This document shows, piece by piece, positions 32,283-42,264 of a stretch of 53,344 bases of DNA. How positions within the stretch are numbered: the stretch's first letter is position 1; every line of letters starts with the position of its first letter. Both the position numbers and the translations under genes were made by a program. The DNA is from Thecamonas trahens ATCC 50062 (lineage: Eukaryota; Apusozoa; Apusomonadida; Apusomonadidae), in the NCBI RefSeq assembly GCF_000142905.1, contig NW_013657616.1, positions 1 to 53,344 of the forward strand. Reading direction: 5' to 3'. The notes beneath the pieces were generated by a model. It saw only the letters and a program-made list of their open reading frames with translations, did no database searches and was not told where the DNA came from.

Positions 32283-35200
32283 ATGAGCAGACGCGGCCAC
32301 GGCGAGGGCAGTACAAGATGGAGCAAGGACTCAAGGCGCATCATACACACACCCATGCCTCTTGTCTCCCTCATCCTTGCCATGTTTGTTCTCCTCCTTC
32401 CTATTGGCCAACTCACCCGAGCAAGTGACGCCCCAGTCAGTATGGGTCGCGCCAATTTGCGCATGCATGTCTACTCTGCGCCATCATCTCAATTCACCCT
32501 TGTCGGCGTGGCCATGGCAGAGTACTACAACGCACACGTCAACGATTCAAGTCATATTGACGTCATTCGCTTCCCTCTGCAGCAACTTCTCGATCGATCG
32601 ATCTACTCGTATTGGGTCGACGCGCTCGGTGGTCCAGACGTCTTGCCGCTCTTTCAAGGTGCGCGGGCGAAGGAGTTTGTCGATAGTCACCTCCTCGTCG
32701 ACCTTACTGATGTGTGGGATGAGACTGGCCTCACCGGTGACGTTTTTCCGCTTGTGGATGACGCTGTCACAGACTCGAGTGGCCAGGGCAGGTACGCCGT
32801 GCCCACTCTCGGCTCGGGCTCTATGTGCATGTACCGCGCATCGGTCTTTGCCGCCCACGGCGTCCAGCCTCCGGCGAGCTGGAAGGCCCTCCTCGAGCTC
32901 TGTGCCGTCTTTCATGCTGTTGGCATTCCTTGCTTTGGCACCGATCTCGAGACGCTGCCGGTCTCGCAGTACTTTGACGGGCTCGCGGTGCGGATGCACG
33001 GCAACATGTTCTACGCTGACTTTTTCGACGGTCATGTCTCGTTCACTGACCCGCGAGTGCTTGCCGTCTTTGAGGAGCTCATCGATCTCATCGAACTCGG
33101 CTACTTTGGCATGCAGGCATCGTCGCTGCCTGGCCTCTCCAGCGAAGTGGTGAGCTTTGGCGCGCTCGCCCGCGGCGACGTCGCCGTCATTTGCGGTCTC
33201 GAGTCGCTCTCACCATACCTCACGCTGTTTGGCGTGCCCGACGATGACGTCCTTGCCTTTCCCTTTCCCACTGTAGCTCGGACCCACCCGCGGGCCACTG
33301 CCACGGCTGAGACCGACACCTCGGCAGCACTCGGGGTTCTGGGCATCATGAGCATCCCAAAGAACGCCGTCTATCTGGCCGAGGCCAAGAACTTTGCGCG
33401 GATCACCATGACCAGGGAGGCGACAACCGCCATTCTGGCCAACCGGCCTGGTATGGTTCCGCTCCGTAGGTCGATGGCTTCACTCCTCACCACCAACCGC
33501 TCTCGGCAGGTCTTCGACATGTTTGCCTCGTCGCCAATCCTCCTCCGCAACTCGGCGCTGGTCGGCTTTGGCATCCCCGCGGTCATCGACGGTTGGTGGC
33601 AAACGCTACTTCGATTCTACTCGGCACCCAACGGCGCTGAGGCCCGTGCTGGGCTCGTCAGCGATCTCGCCGCAGTCGACGCGCTCCGAGTCCGACTTGT
33701 CCTCGGCCAGGCTGCGCAGCCCGAGTTTACTCCTCCGTCGGGCACGTTTTCCAACACGGTCAGCGTCGTCATTTCGTCGTCCCAGGACGATGCCGTCATC
33801 TACTTTACCCTCGATGGCTCGGAGCCGTCGTTCACTTCGTCTGTCTACTCTGAGCCCATCCGCATCGCCACCTCGGACACCGTCACCGTCCGCGCTACTG
33901 CCGCCGTCCAGGGCCTCTCGCTCGCTACCCCGGCTTCTGCCACCTACGTCGTCAACATCCCGCCGGCCACAGACTCGGGCTCAGTCCGCCTCTCGCTCCT
34001 CCTTGCCATCGTCATCCCGGTCACTCTCGCTTGCTGCGGCATCTGCGCCGCTGTCGGCTACGTCATCTACCGTCGCAAGTCGGTCACCTACACCCTCGTC
34101 TCGGACGCCGAGCTCGTCATCCCGCCCGAGAACCTCCGCGTCCTCCACGTCGTCGGCCGCGGCTCGTACGGCACCGTCTACGCCGGGACATGGCGCGCCA
34201 CGAGCGTGGCCATCAAGCGCATGCATGCCAAGGTGCTCGGCCCACGCGAGCTCTCCGAGTTTGTGGACGAGGCCCACACGCTGCACCTCCTCCGCCACCC
34301 GAACATTGTCATCTTTATGGGCGTCACGCTCGAGCCGCCGGCCATTGTGACCGAGTTTATGGATCGCGGCTCGACGATACAGGTCACCCGTCATACCGTC
34401 GCAAGTCGGTCACCTACACCCTCGTCTCGGACGCCGAGCTCGTCATCCCGCCCGAGAACCTCCGCGTCCTCCACGTCGTCGGCCGCGGCTCGTACGGCAC
34501 CGTCTACGCCGGGACATGGCGCGCCACGAGCGTGGCCATCAAGCGCATGCATGCCAAGGTGCTCGGCCCACGCGAGCTCTCCGAGTTTGTGGACGAGGCC
34601 CACACGCTGCACCTCCTCCGCCACCCGAACATTGTCATCTTTATGGGTGTCACGCTCGAGCCGCCGGCCATTGTGACCGAGTTTATGGATCGCGGCTCGA
34701 TGTACGAGGTCCTCCACACGGCCGAGTTGTTCCTCGACCCGTCGATGGTCTTCAAGTGGGCGCACAACATCGCACAGGGACTGCAGTACCTCTCGCATGC
34801 CGGGATTGTACACGGCGACTTCAAGTCGCTCAACGTGCTCTTTGACTCGTCGTGGGTGCCCAAGATCTGCGACTTTGGCCTATCGTTGGTCAAGAATGAT
34901 GTGGCTGGTGGTAGGCCTGTGGCGCCTAGTGCAGTGCAGACGTCTGATGCGGCTCTCTCATGGGCAATGCCGTTTACGAGGCATGATTCGGTCAAATCGT
35001 CCCGCGGCTGGGCGACTGGGGCGGTCGACAGCTCTCGTCTGGTATCGGTCGAGGCCGATGATGGCTCCGAGTTAATGACGATGAACACGACCGGGACGAT
35101 GTTCTGGGCGGCACCCGAGGTGCTGATGGGCGGCAAGGAAGATTTGACCACCGAGTCTGATGCGTTTGCCCTGGGTATTACGCTGTGGGAGTTGGCAACG

Positions 35201-37284
35201 CGCGAGGACCTGTATGCCGGGGAGAACGCGCTTGCAGTGGCGTTGCAGGTAGTGGGCGGGCGGCGGCCGGAGATTGCGATTGTGCCGTCGGGACTGGTGG
35301 GGCTGGTCCCGGTCATGACTGCGCTCTGGGCGGCTGAAGCGAGCGAGCGGATCAGCCTTGACGAAGCGGTGAATGAGCTTGCTGGTATGTACTCTGCAGA
35401 ACAGGTGGTGTATCCGTCAACGCCCGAGGTGCCGTCTGGCCGAATCATTGTGGTCCACTGCGTGATGCGCGGGGTGCGCGATGAGCTGCTGCGGAACGTG
35501 GATCGCTCTGTGGAGCGCCTTCGTGCCTTTCACCAGAGCATTCCGTGGATGGCGCAGGTGGCATCGGTGGCGATCTTGCAGTGGGGCCTCGGGTGGGCCA
35601 CGCTCGGCCTCCACCGGCCTAACCAGCTCTTGGACTTGCTGTTGATGCGAACAGTCGAGGTGGGGGCGGTGACAATGATGGCTGCTGAGGGGGTGATTCT
35701 TTCGTCGCGCGACGGGCGTGGGCACAAGCAGCTGGGTGGTCCGGTGATGGAGACGCTGCAGTCGTGCTGGGTGGAGATGTTTGGCCCGAGCGGCTCGGGC
35801 TTTGACGGCTTTCGGCCAGAGACGGCTTCTAATGCGAATGTGTCGGTCTCACGACCGCTGCTCTCCGAGTCGTGGAGCCATGCGGTGCCCGGCGGTCTGT
35901 TTGTGACATCGATGGAGCTTGCGAGTCAGATCAAGAAACGTGACGGCGTGCAGGCTGTCCGGCTGCCATGGCTAGTCCACGGCGAAGTGGTGCACCAGGT
36001 CGTGGTGCATGACGAGGTGTCGGTCTCAGAGGTGGCGCGGCCGTTGCGGGCTGGCGAGTCGTGGAACTGTAACAGCGACGAGTCGGTGGTCCTGGCAGAT
36101 GCAGCGACAGAGGTTGATGCCGGGGATGAGCTTGTGCCTAACCTCATGGCTGTGGCATCGATTCCGCTTGAGGCGCGTGATGGTTCTGCGGCCAAAGTGA
36201 TGTGCTCTCACTCTGTCGGGGCGGTCATGATGGCTGGCCCTGGGACAAGCAGTGTCATCTCACCATCTCCGTCGACGTCAACAGTGTCGTCGTCGTCGTC
36301 GTCGTCTTTGTCATTGTCGTCGTCTTCGCCATCGCTGTCGTCAGGAGAAGAGCAGGTCGAGTTGACCGAGTCGATGGTCCTCCCTGACTCGCCGAGCCGG
36401 TCGAGGCAGCTGGTCAAGTGGGAGCTACCGCGCTGGGCAGTGGTGAGCATGATGGAGTCGTGCGGGGAAGCGTGGCTCGGCTCGATGGCAACAGCCTACG
36501 AAGCGGAGCTCCAGGGCCAGCCGGTGGTGGTCAAGGTCCTGCTGCGGCAGAAGATGTCGCCGGACGAGCTGGTGAGCTTTACCGAGGCCGCTGCCCGTGC
36601 TACGCTCGCGTCGGCGGTCGGCGTCGTCGGCCCGATTGCTGTCTGCCTCGACGCGCCGCTGCTCGCAGTCATTAATCCGCGGTACGACACAGGCTCGCTC
36701 TACGACAGCATGACGGGCATCTCGCCGCTAGTGCTCAACCGCCGCGGCGTGCACACTGTGGCAAAGTCGATGACTGCCGCGCTGGCCAAGCTCCACACCG
36801 AGACAGGGAGGGCGCACGGATCGCTGCGGCCGACCAACGTGATGCTCGTCGGGGCGAACCGGGCGATCATTACAGCGCACATCATCGACTTTGGCTTTGG
36901 AGAAGTCAAGTCCTCGCTTGGGACGCAAACCATGGTCCCAACCGTGGCGTACATGTCACCGGATGATCTGGGCGGCGAGATGGACTCGATGCCCGGCGAT
37001 GTGTTTGTGGTCGGCACGCTCCTCTACGAGATGCTGAGCGGCGAGCAGGCGTTCGAAGGCACAAACGCCATTGAGGTCTCGCGCGCCATTGTGGTCGGGA
37101 CGCGGCCAGCTGTGACCTCAAGCGAAGCCCGTTTGCAGCCGTCCGTGAGCTCATCCGCGACTGCTGGCAGCCGCATGCGCACATGAGGCCATCAATGTCC
37201 GAGCTCGCCTCCCGAATCGCCGCACTTACGGTGAGCGAGTTTGAGCTCTCACCGCGGGCAATGGACAAGTACGGCAGTGGCTGA
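32283..37284 (+). CDS. Receptor kinase C: same architecture, with internal duplication and late frame break
   Basis: Start at 32283, or at 32355 where MPLVSLILAMFVLLLPIGQL is a clean signal peptide. The solute-binding ectodomain (SMCMYRASVFAAHGVQ, FTDPRVLAVFEELIDLIELG, SPYLTLFGVPDDDVLAFPFP), chitobiase-like segment, TM, TKL kinase (HGDFKSLN, DFG, WAAPEV), cyclase-like region (ILQWGLGWATLGLHRPNQL), Ser-rich linker and pseudokinase (HGSLRPTN in place of HRD) follow as in B. Two lesions: 34068-34374 is repeated at 34394-34700 after a 19-bp junction, which shifts the frame (326 bp is not a multiple of 3), and one base is missing near 37131-37139, before AVRELIRDCWQPHAHMRPSM. Allowing for both, the protein would be about 1,558 aa and end YGSG at 37284. 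Either the duplication is an assembly misjoin or this copy is a pseudogene. Confidence 0.82.
34068..34374 (+). repeat. First copy of a 307-bp duplication in kinase C
   Basis: It spans from the juxtamembrane codons for YRRKSVTYT to EFMDRGS of the N-lobe. It differs from the second copy by only a few bases (for example ATGGGC versus ATGGGT) and ends in the non-homologous junction 34375-34393. Confidence 0.95.
34394..34700 (+). repeat. Second copy of the 307-bp duplication in kinase C
   Basis: Offset 326 bp from the first copy; it continues without interruption into the rest of the kinase domain (MYEVLHTAELFLDPSMVFKW). Confidence 0.95.
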
Positions 37285-37411
37285 ATGGGGCATGTGTGTC
37301 GGCACCAGTGCGGCATCAGCATCATCTGTCGTTGTAGATCGGTGAAGTGAATACCGACATGATCGAGATCCCGCCAGCCGATGTGACAGAGATGGCGGCC
37401 GAGGGAGACTG

Positions 37412-37600
37412 ACCCAGCCATGGGCGGGTCGAGGAGTGTGAGCCATGGGCGAGCTGACGAGTGAGCCATCAGCGGGTCGAGGAGTGAACCATCAGTGGGC
37501 CGAGGAGTGAGCCATCAGTGGGCCGAGGAGTGAGCCATCAGTGGGCCGAGGAGTGAGCCATCAGCGGGTCGAGGAGTGAGCCATGGGCGGGCCGAGGACA
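37412..37600. repeat. 23-bp minisatellite downstream of kinase C
   Basis: About eight copies of a 23-bp unit built on GTGAGCCATCAGTGGGCC and GAGGA, with variants (CAGCGGGTC, CATGGGCGGG). It fills most of the gap between kinase C and the F-box gene. Confidence 0.9.
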
Positions 37601-37735
37601 CACTTGACCCCCCCCTACCCCTACCCCTACCTCTCTCTCCCTGGTGTCTGTGTCTGTGCGTCTGGGTCTGGGTCTGTGTCTGGTCTGTCTTGCTGTGTCT
37701 GGGTCCGACTGTTCCGCCTGAGCGACCTGGTCACC

Positions 37736-40587
37736 ATGGACGACATGCCCGATGAGGTACGTAGGATGGGGGGGGGCATGGGCATGGGCATAGGCATAGG
37801 CATGGGCATGGGTGACTCATGGTGATTGTGTTGGGTGGGTGGGTGCTGGGTGGTCGTGGGCGTGGTCATGGCCATGCTGTTCCGTCGGTGGTCGTGGCCG
37901 TACTGTTCCGTCGCCGCCTGCTGGCTGTGTTCGTCATCATCATCGTGCTCGTCACCGTCACTGTGCTCGTCATCATCATTGTGCTCGTCATCGTCATCAT
38001 CATCGTGCTCGTCATCGTCACTGTGCTCGTCATCATCATTGTGCTCGTCATCGTGCTCGTCACCGTGCTCGTCATCGTCACCGTGCTCGTCATCATCATC
38101 GTCACCCTGCTCGTCATCATCACCGTGCTCGTCATCGTCATCGTCACCGTGCTCGTCACCGTGCTCGTCACCGTCACTGTGCTCGTCATCATCATTGTGC
38201 TCGTCATCGTCATCATCATCGTGCTCGTCATCGTCACTGTGCTCGTCATCATCATTGTGCTCGTCATCGTGCTCGTCACCGTGCTCGTCACCGTGCTCGT
38301 CATCATCATCGTGCTCGTCATCGTGCTCACTGTGCTCGTCATCGTCATCATCATCGTGCTCGTCATCGTGCTCATCACCGTGCTCGTCACCGTGCTCGTC
38401 ACCGTGCTCGTCATCGTGCTCGTCACCGTGCTCGTCATCGTCACCGTGCTCGTCATCATCATCGTCACCGTGCTCGTCATCATCACCGTGCTCGTCATCG
38501 TCATCGTCACCGTGCTCGTCATCGTGCTCATCACCGTGCTCGTCATCGTGCTCGTCATCGTGCTCATCACCGTGCTCGTCATCGTGCTCGTCACCGTGCT
38601 CGTCATCGTGCTCGTCACCGTGCTCGTCATCGTGCTCGCCATCGTGCTCGTCACCGTGCTCGTCATCATCACTGTACTCATCATCATCATCATGCTCGTC
38701 ATCGTGCGAGTCATTCTCGTATTGGTACAGATCCTCCTCTCCATCCTGTCCCGCCTCGACTTGGCCTCCCTCGCCGCCGCACGCGCCGTCTCCTCCCGCT
38801 GGCACCGCATCGCCACAGACTTTACCATCGGCCGCGCCCGCTACCGCTCCCTCTTTGGCCGCCGCCAGGTCCTGGCAAAGTCGGCTCTCTGCAAGTGGCT
38901 TGCCAACCCGACGACGCCACAAGCAGCTGCGACGCAGGCCGCGACTCAGGCCGATACGCCTGACGCGCCTGGATCTGCTGCAGCTCCAGTCATTCCGCCA
39001 GCACTGATGCTGATCGATCCGCCCAAGCCGCTCCACAGCGACAACGCTGCCGCCTACGAGCTTGCCATACGAGCGGGCCCGTGGCGATTTGACCTCGCTG
39101 CCGCCTCGCACCGCTCTGGTGTCGATCTTGCCGGGCTTGCCCTCAAGGACCGCGTCCCGCTGGCTGTCAAGCTCGGCTACATGACCTGGATGGACGCCGT
39201 CCGCGCCCGTCTCCGCATCGAGGTCACCAACCGTCCAGACCCGGCCCTCGCCACCATCAACATCCTTTCGTACACCTGCGACTCGCCGATCCTGGGCCAA
39301 CGCTACATGATGCCGTACCTCGACTTGATCAGTTCTCTCGAAAGAACAGCGCACGACGCGCTCTCACGACTGCACGAGGCCGAAGCTGACCCCACGATCT
39401 CAAGCACCGCGCTGGCCGCCGTCGCTACTGCCATCGAGGACCTGCTGTTTGTCATAATTGAGATCGGCTACGACGCCGTCGATGACTTTACTTTCCTCCT
39501 TGCCCGCTCGGACAAAGCCTCGCTAACCTGCCCCGAGTGGGTCGACTCGGCCTCGCCCGACATCCTCCTGCTCGCCTCGGACGCCCACTCGGCCATCGCG
39601 TCGACTCTCCAGATGCTCGGCCGCCTGCTCGCCGATCCCGACGCTGCAGACTCTGTCTTCTCCACCATGGCTGCCCACTGGGAGGCCGCCCTTGGCCCGC
39701 GCTTTTACTGGGTGTGCAACAACCAGGCGCTTGGCATGCGCCACTGGGCCGGCCTCCACGCCCACCTCGACAACACAGCGCGCCGCCGCGAACTCATGGA
39801 GCGCGCACTCAGCCTCCTCGAGACCGCCACCACCGAGCGCCCACACTCGGCCCGGATGCGTCTCAACTACGCGCGTGTTGCCCGTGATACCGCCCTCATC
39901 CTCGACATCGACGACCCGAAGCGGAATGAGCTCCTCCGTGCCGCCCTCGCCATCGGCACTGAGCTCGCTGCAGGCCCCAACCACATGGGCCGCCTCGCCC
40001 GCGATCTGGCCGCCACCATCGAAGACAACGACGAGCGTGCTGCCGCCTTTGACGTCGCAGAGGCCCACTACGCAGAGGCCAACCTCGCCCCGACCGATCC
40101 GGCCTACCACAACACCATCAACAACTGGGCCATCACCATCCTCACTCGCGCCTTATCGCTTCATCCGCTCTCGTCGCCGGCCTTTACTGCCCTCGTCGAC
40201 GACGCCGCCTCGCGCTTTGCAACGCTTGCTCCAGCGGTCGACGACTCGGGAGCCCTCGTCGTCGTGCCCGACAGCGGCAGCAAGTTCGAGTCTTTAGACA
40301 AGGCTGTGGTCTACTACACGTGGGCCTTCTTCTCGCTTGCCCGGCTCCACGCCGTCAAGGGCGACGAGGTGACGTGCGCCAAGTGGCTCCACCTCTTCCT
40401 CCGCCATTGCCGCCCAGCCACCGTCGTCCTCGACGCTATCAACGGCGAGGCGGACGGCTACCCAGACCGTCTCGCCACTGTCCGCCACGCTCCCTTCTTC
40501 TTGGCCTTTATGGACGAGGTCCGCAGCGCGATCGCCGCCGATGCCGCCGCACGCGCCGCCGCGCGCGCCGCCGCTTCCACCACCTAG
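37736..40587 (+). CDS. F-box protein with helical-repeat C-terminus
   Basis: Exon 1 is only 37736-37756 (MDDMPDE); the intron 37757-38730 starts GTACGT, ends TACAG and contains a long repeat. Exon 2 (38731-40587) continues ILLSILSRLDLASLAAARAV and SSRWHRIATD, so the join gives MPDEILLSILSRLDL...W, a textbook F-box. F-box proteins recruit substrates to SKP1-CUL1 ubiquitin ligases. The rest of the 625-aa protein is alpha-helical with TPR-like stretches (RRELMERALSLLETATTERP, AFDVAEAHYAEANLAPTDPA, HNTINNWAITILTRALSLHP) that could bind substrate. A longer frame starting inside the intron reads only repeat-encoded Val/Leu/Ile and is not the real N-terminus. The stop TAG (40585-40587) overlaps the stop of the convergent gene. 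Confidence 0.85.
37925..38710. repeat. Trinucleotide-phased tandem repeat in the F-box gene intron
   Basis: About 790 bp built from GTGCTCGTCATC and GTGCTCGTCACC plus ATCATC/GTCATC variants, all in multiples of 3. Because it contains few stops, several frames stay open on both strands, giving artefactual Val/Leu/Ile, Cys/Ser, Arg/His, Asp/Glu/His and Thr/Ser/Met repeats. Confidence 0.95.
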
Positions 40588-41984
40588 CCGCGATGCGTCT
40601 CGAGCGCCCGCTGCACCCCACTACAACCACACTGGTCGGCGAGCGCGTCGCAAATGGCGCCCCACTCATTAACCAGGCGCGTCCGCTCTGCGTCAAAGGC
40701 TGCGCGCTCGCGGGCGATGCGAGCGTGTGCCTCGTCGAGCTGCACCGCCAGCGCCCCATAGTTGGCCTGCGCCGCCGTCAACGCGCTCGCCGCGCTCGCC
40801 GCCCGAGCCTCGGCAGCCTCCCGTCCCGCCGCCGCCCGCGACGCCTGCGCCGAGAACTCGCGCGCCTGGCCCGTCAGTGCCTCGTCGCGCGCCGCCGCCG
40901 CCGCCAACGCCTCGTGCGCCGCGTGAAGGCTGCGGTTGAGCGCAGCCACCGCGCCCTGGGCGTCATCGCGGTCGCCGTGCGCCTCGGCCAGCGCCGCCTC
41001 CGCCTCATCCAGCCGCGCCTGCATATGCATCTCGGCTCGCGCCGATTGCTCCACCAGCGCGCGGTGGTTGGCGGCAGAGCGCGCAGCCGCCGCGTCGAGC
41101 TCGCCGCTCGCGGCCACCAGCGCCTGTCGGGCGGCGTCAGCGTCGGCTTGCGCCTGGGCATGACTCGCCGCCAGGCGAGTGTACCGCTCTTGCACCTCTG
41201 ACAAGCTGCGCTGCGCCACCTCGAGTGCCGCCACCGTCTCGGCCTCGCGCGCCTCGTAGCCCGCCACCAGCGCGCCCCACTCGTCGACCAGACGCTGCGT
41301 CTCGGTGGCAAACTGGGCGCGCTCGGCAGCGAGCACGTGCTCCAGTGCCGAGTGCGACGACGCGAGGCTCTCTGCTCGCGACGCCGCCAGCGCGTGCGCA
41401 TGCGCCCGAGACCGCGTCCGCATGGCAGCCCGCAGCGCCTCGAGCACCGCGTCCGGCCCGGCGGCAGCATCCACGCCCACCAGCCCGGCCACCTTGCCCA
41501 CAAACGTCTCAAACACCGCGCCAGCCTCCCCCACCGCCGCCATCCGCGCCCCGCACTCGGCCCATGCCCGCGCAGCCTCGCCCTGCGCCTCTGCCACAGC
41601 CTCCTGCATCGCCCGTCGCTCCGTCACGCCCATCGGTCGAGCGGCAAAGGTCAGCCCCTCGCCGTCGCCTCCCCCGCTCGCGCTCTCTGTCACCGCCAAT
41701 TCGTTCGTCGTCGTGTTGTTCGTCGAGTCGGACTGCCGGCTGACCGCTGTCACCACCGCCTCGGCTCGGGCCGTCGCCGCACCACCACCTCCACCCCCCC
41801 TCGCCGCCGACCACGGCTGGCCGCCTGTTCCGCTTGTTGGTGGCGGGCGGTAGGGCGGGCCGCCTGAGCCGCCGGCTGCCGAGTACCGGGCCGCTGCGCC
41901 ACGCGCTGCCGACTGCTGCCACTCGGAGAGCACGTTGCGTAGCTCAGAGACCTGTGCGTCCACAGAGGCAGAGGGGGCCGACAT
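40584..41984 (-). CDS. Ala-rich long coiled-coil protein (hypothetical)
   Basis: A 466-aa single-exon product starting MSAPSASVDAQVSELRNVLS. After a Gly/Pro-rich linker (PPYRPPPTSGTGGQP) it is almost entirely heptad-like coiled coil from about residue 115 to 450 (ALEVAQRSLSEVQERYTRLA, MQARLDEAEAALAEAHGDRD, AAGREAAEARAASAASALTA). Two similar elements, ATETQRLVDEWGALVAGYEA and DAERTRLVNEWGAICDALAD, suggest an internal duplication. The end is CGCSGVQRALETHRG. No membrane segment or catalytic motif. It could be a cytoskeletal, basal-body or Golgi coiled coil; I cannot say which. It starts about 280 bp downstream of carboxypeptidase Q on the same strand. Confidence 0.75.
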   Translation of the reverse strand: MSAPSASVDAQVSELRNVLSEWQQSAARGAAARYSAAGGSGGPPYRPPPTSGTGGQPWSAARGGGGGGAATARAEAVVTAVSRQSDSTNNTTTNELAVTESASGGGDGEGLTFAARPMGVTERRAMQEAVAEAQGEAARAWAECGARMAAVGEAGAVFETFVGKVAGLVGVDAAAGPDAVLEALRAAMRTRSRAHAHALAASRAESLASSHSALEHVLAAERAQFATETQRLVDEWGALVAGYEAREAETVAALEVAQRSLSEVQERYTRLAASHAQAQADADAARQALVAASGELDAAAARSAANHRALVEQSARAEMHMQARLDEAEAALAEAHGDRDDAQGAVAALNRSLHAAHEALAAAAARDEALTGQAREFSAQASRAAAGREAAEARAASAASALTAAQANYGALAVQLDEAHARIARERAAFDAERTRLVNEWGAICDALADQCGCSGVQRALETHRG

Positions 41985-42032
41985 GGGGCTGGCGTGAAGT
42001 GGTGGGGGAGGTGGGGGTGGGGGGTGGGGGCT

Positions 42033-42223
42033 GCCATTAATCGTTGGCTTGTTGGGTGCTGTAATCGTTGGCCATTAATCGTTGGCTTGTTGGGTGCTGT
42101 AATCGTTGGCCATTAATCGTTGGCTTGTTGGGTGCTGTAATCGTTGGCCATTAATCGTTGGCTTGTTGGGTGCTGCAATCGTTGGCCATTAATCGTTGGC
42201 TTGTTGGGTGCTGTAATCGTTGC
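42033..42223. repeat. 38-bp minisatellite, five copies
   Basis: Units start at 42033, 42071, 42109, 42147 and 42185 (GCCATTAATCGTTGGC at the head of each), almost identical. The array lies between the start of the coiled-coil gene and the stop of carboxypeptidase Q, both on the minus strand. Confidence 0.95.
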
Positions 42224-42264
42224 CGGCGGCCGGGCACTGACTGAATGAAAGGCATTCAATGCGC

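Noticed and set aside
37819-38730. N-terminal extension of the F-box protein made of Val/Leu/Ile repeats
   Set aside because: It is read from the intron; the GTACGT/TACAG junction gives a complete F-box instead.
37627-39354. 575-codon minus-strand frame rich in Asp, Glu and His
   Set aside because: It is the antisense of the F-box exon plus the intronic triplet repeat; its unique parts are shadows of real plus-strand coding sequence.
42033-42223. CRISPR-like array
   Set aside because: The whole unit repeats without unique spacers, and the genome is eukaryotic.
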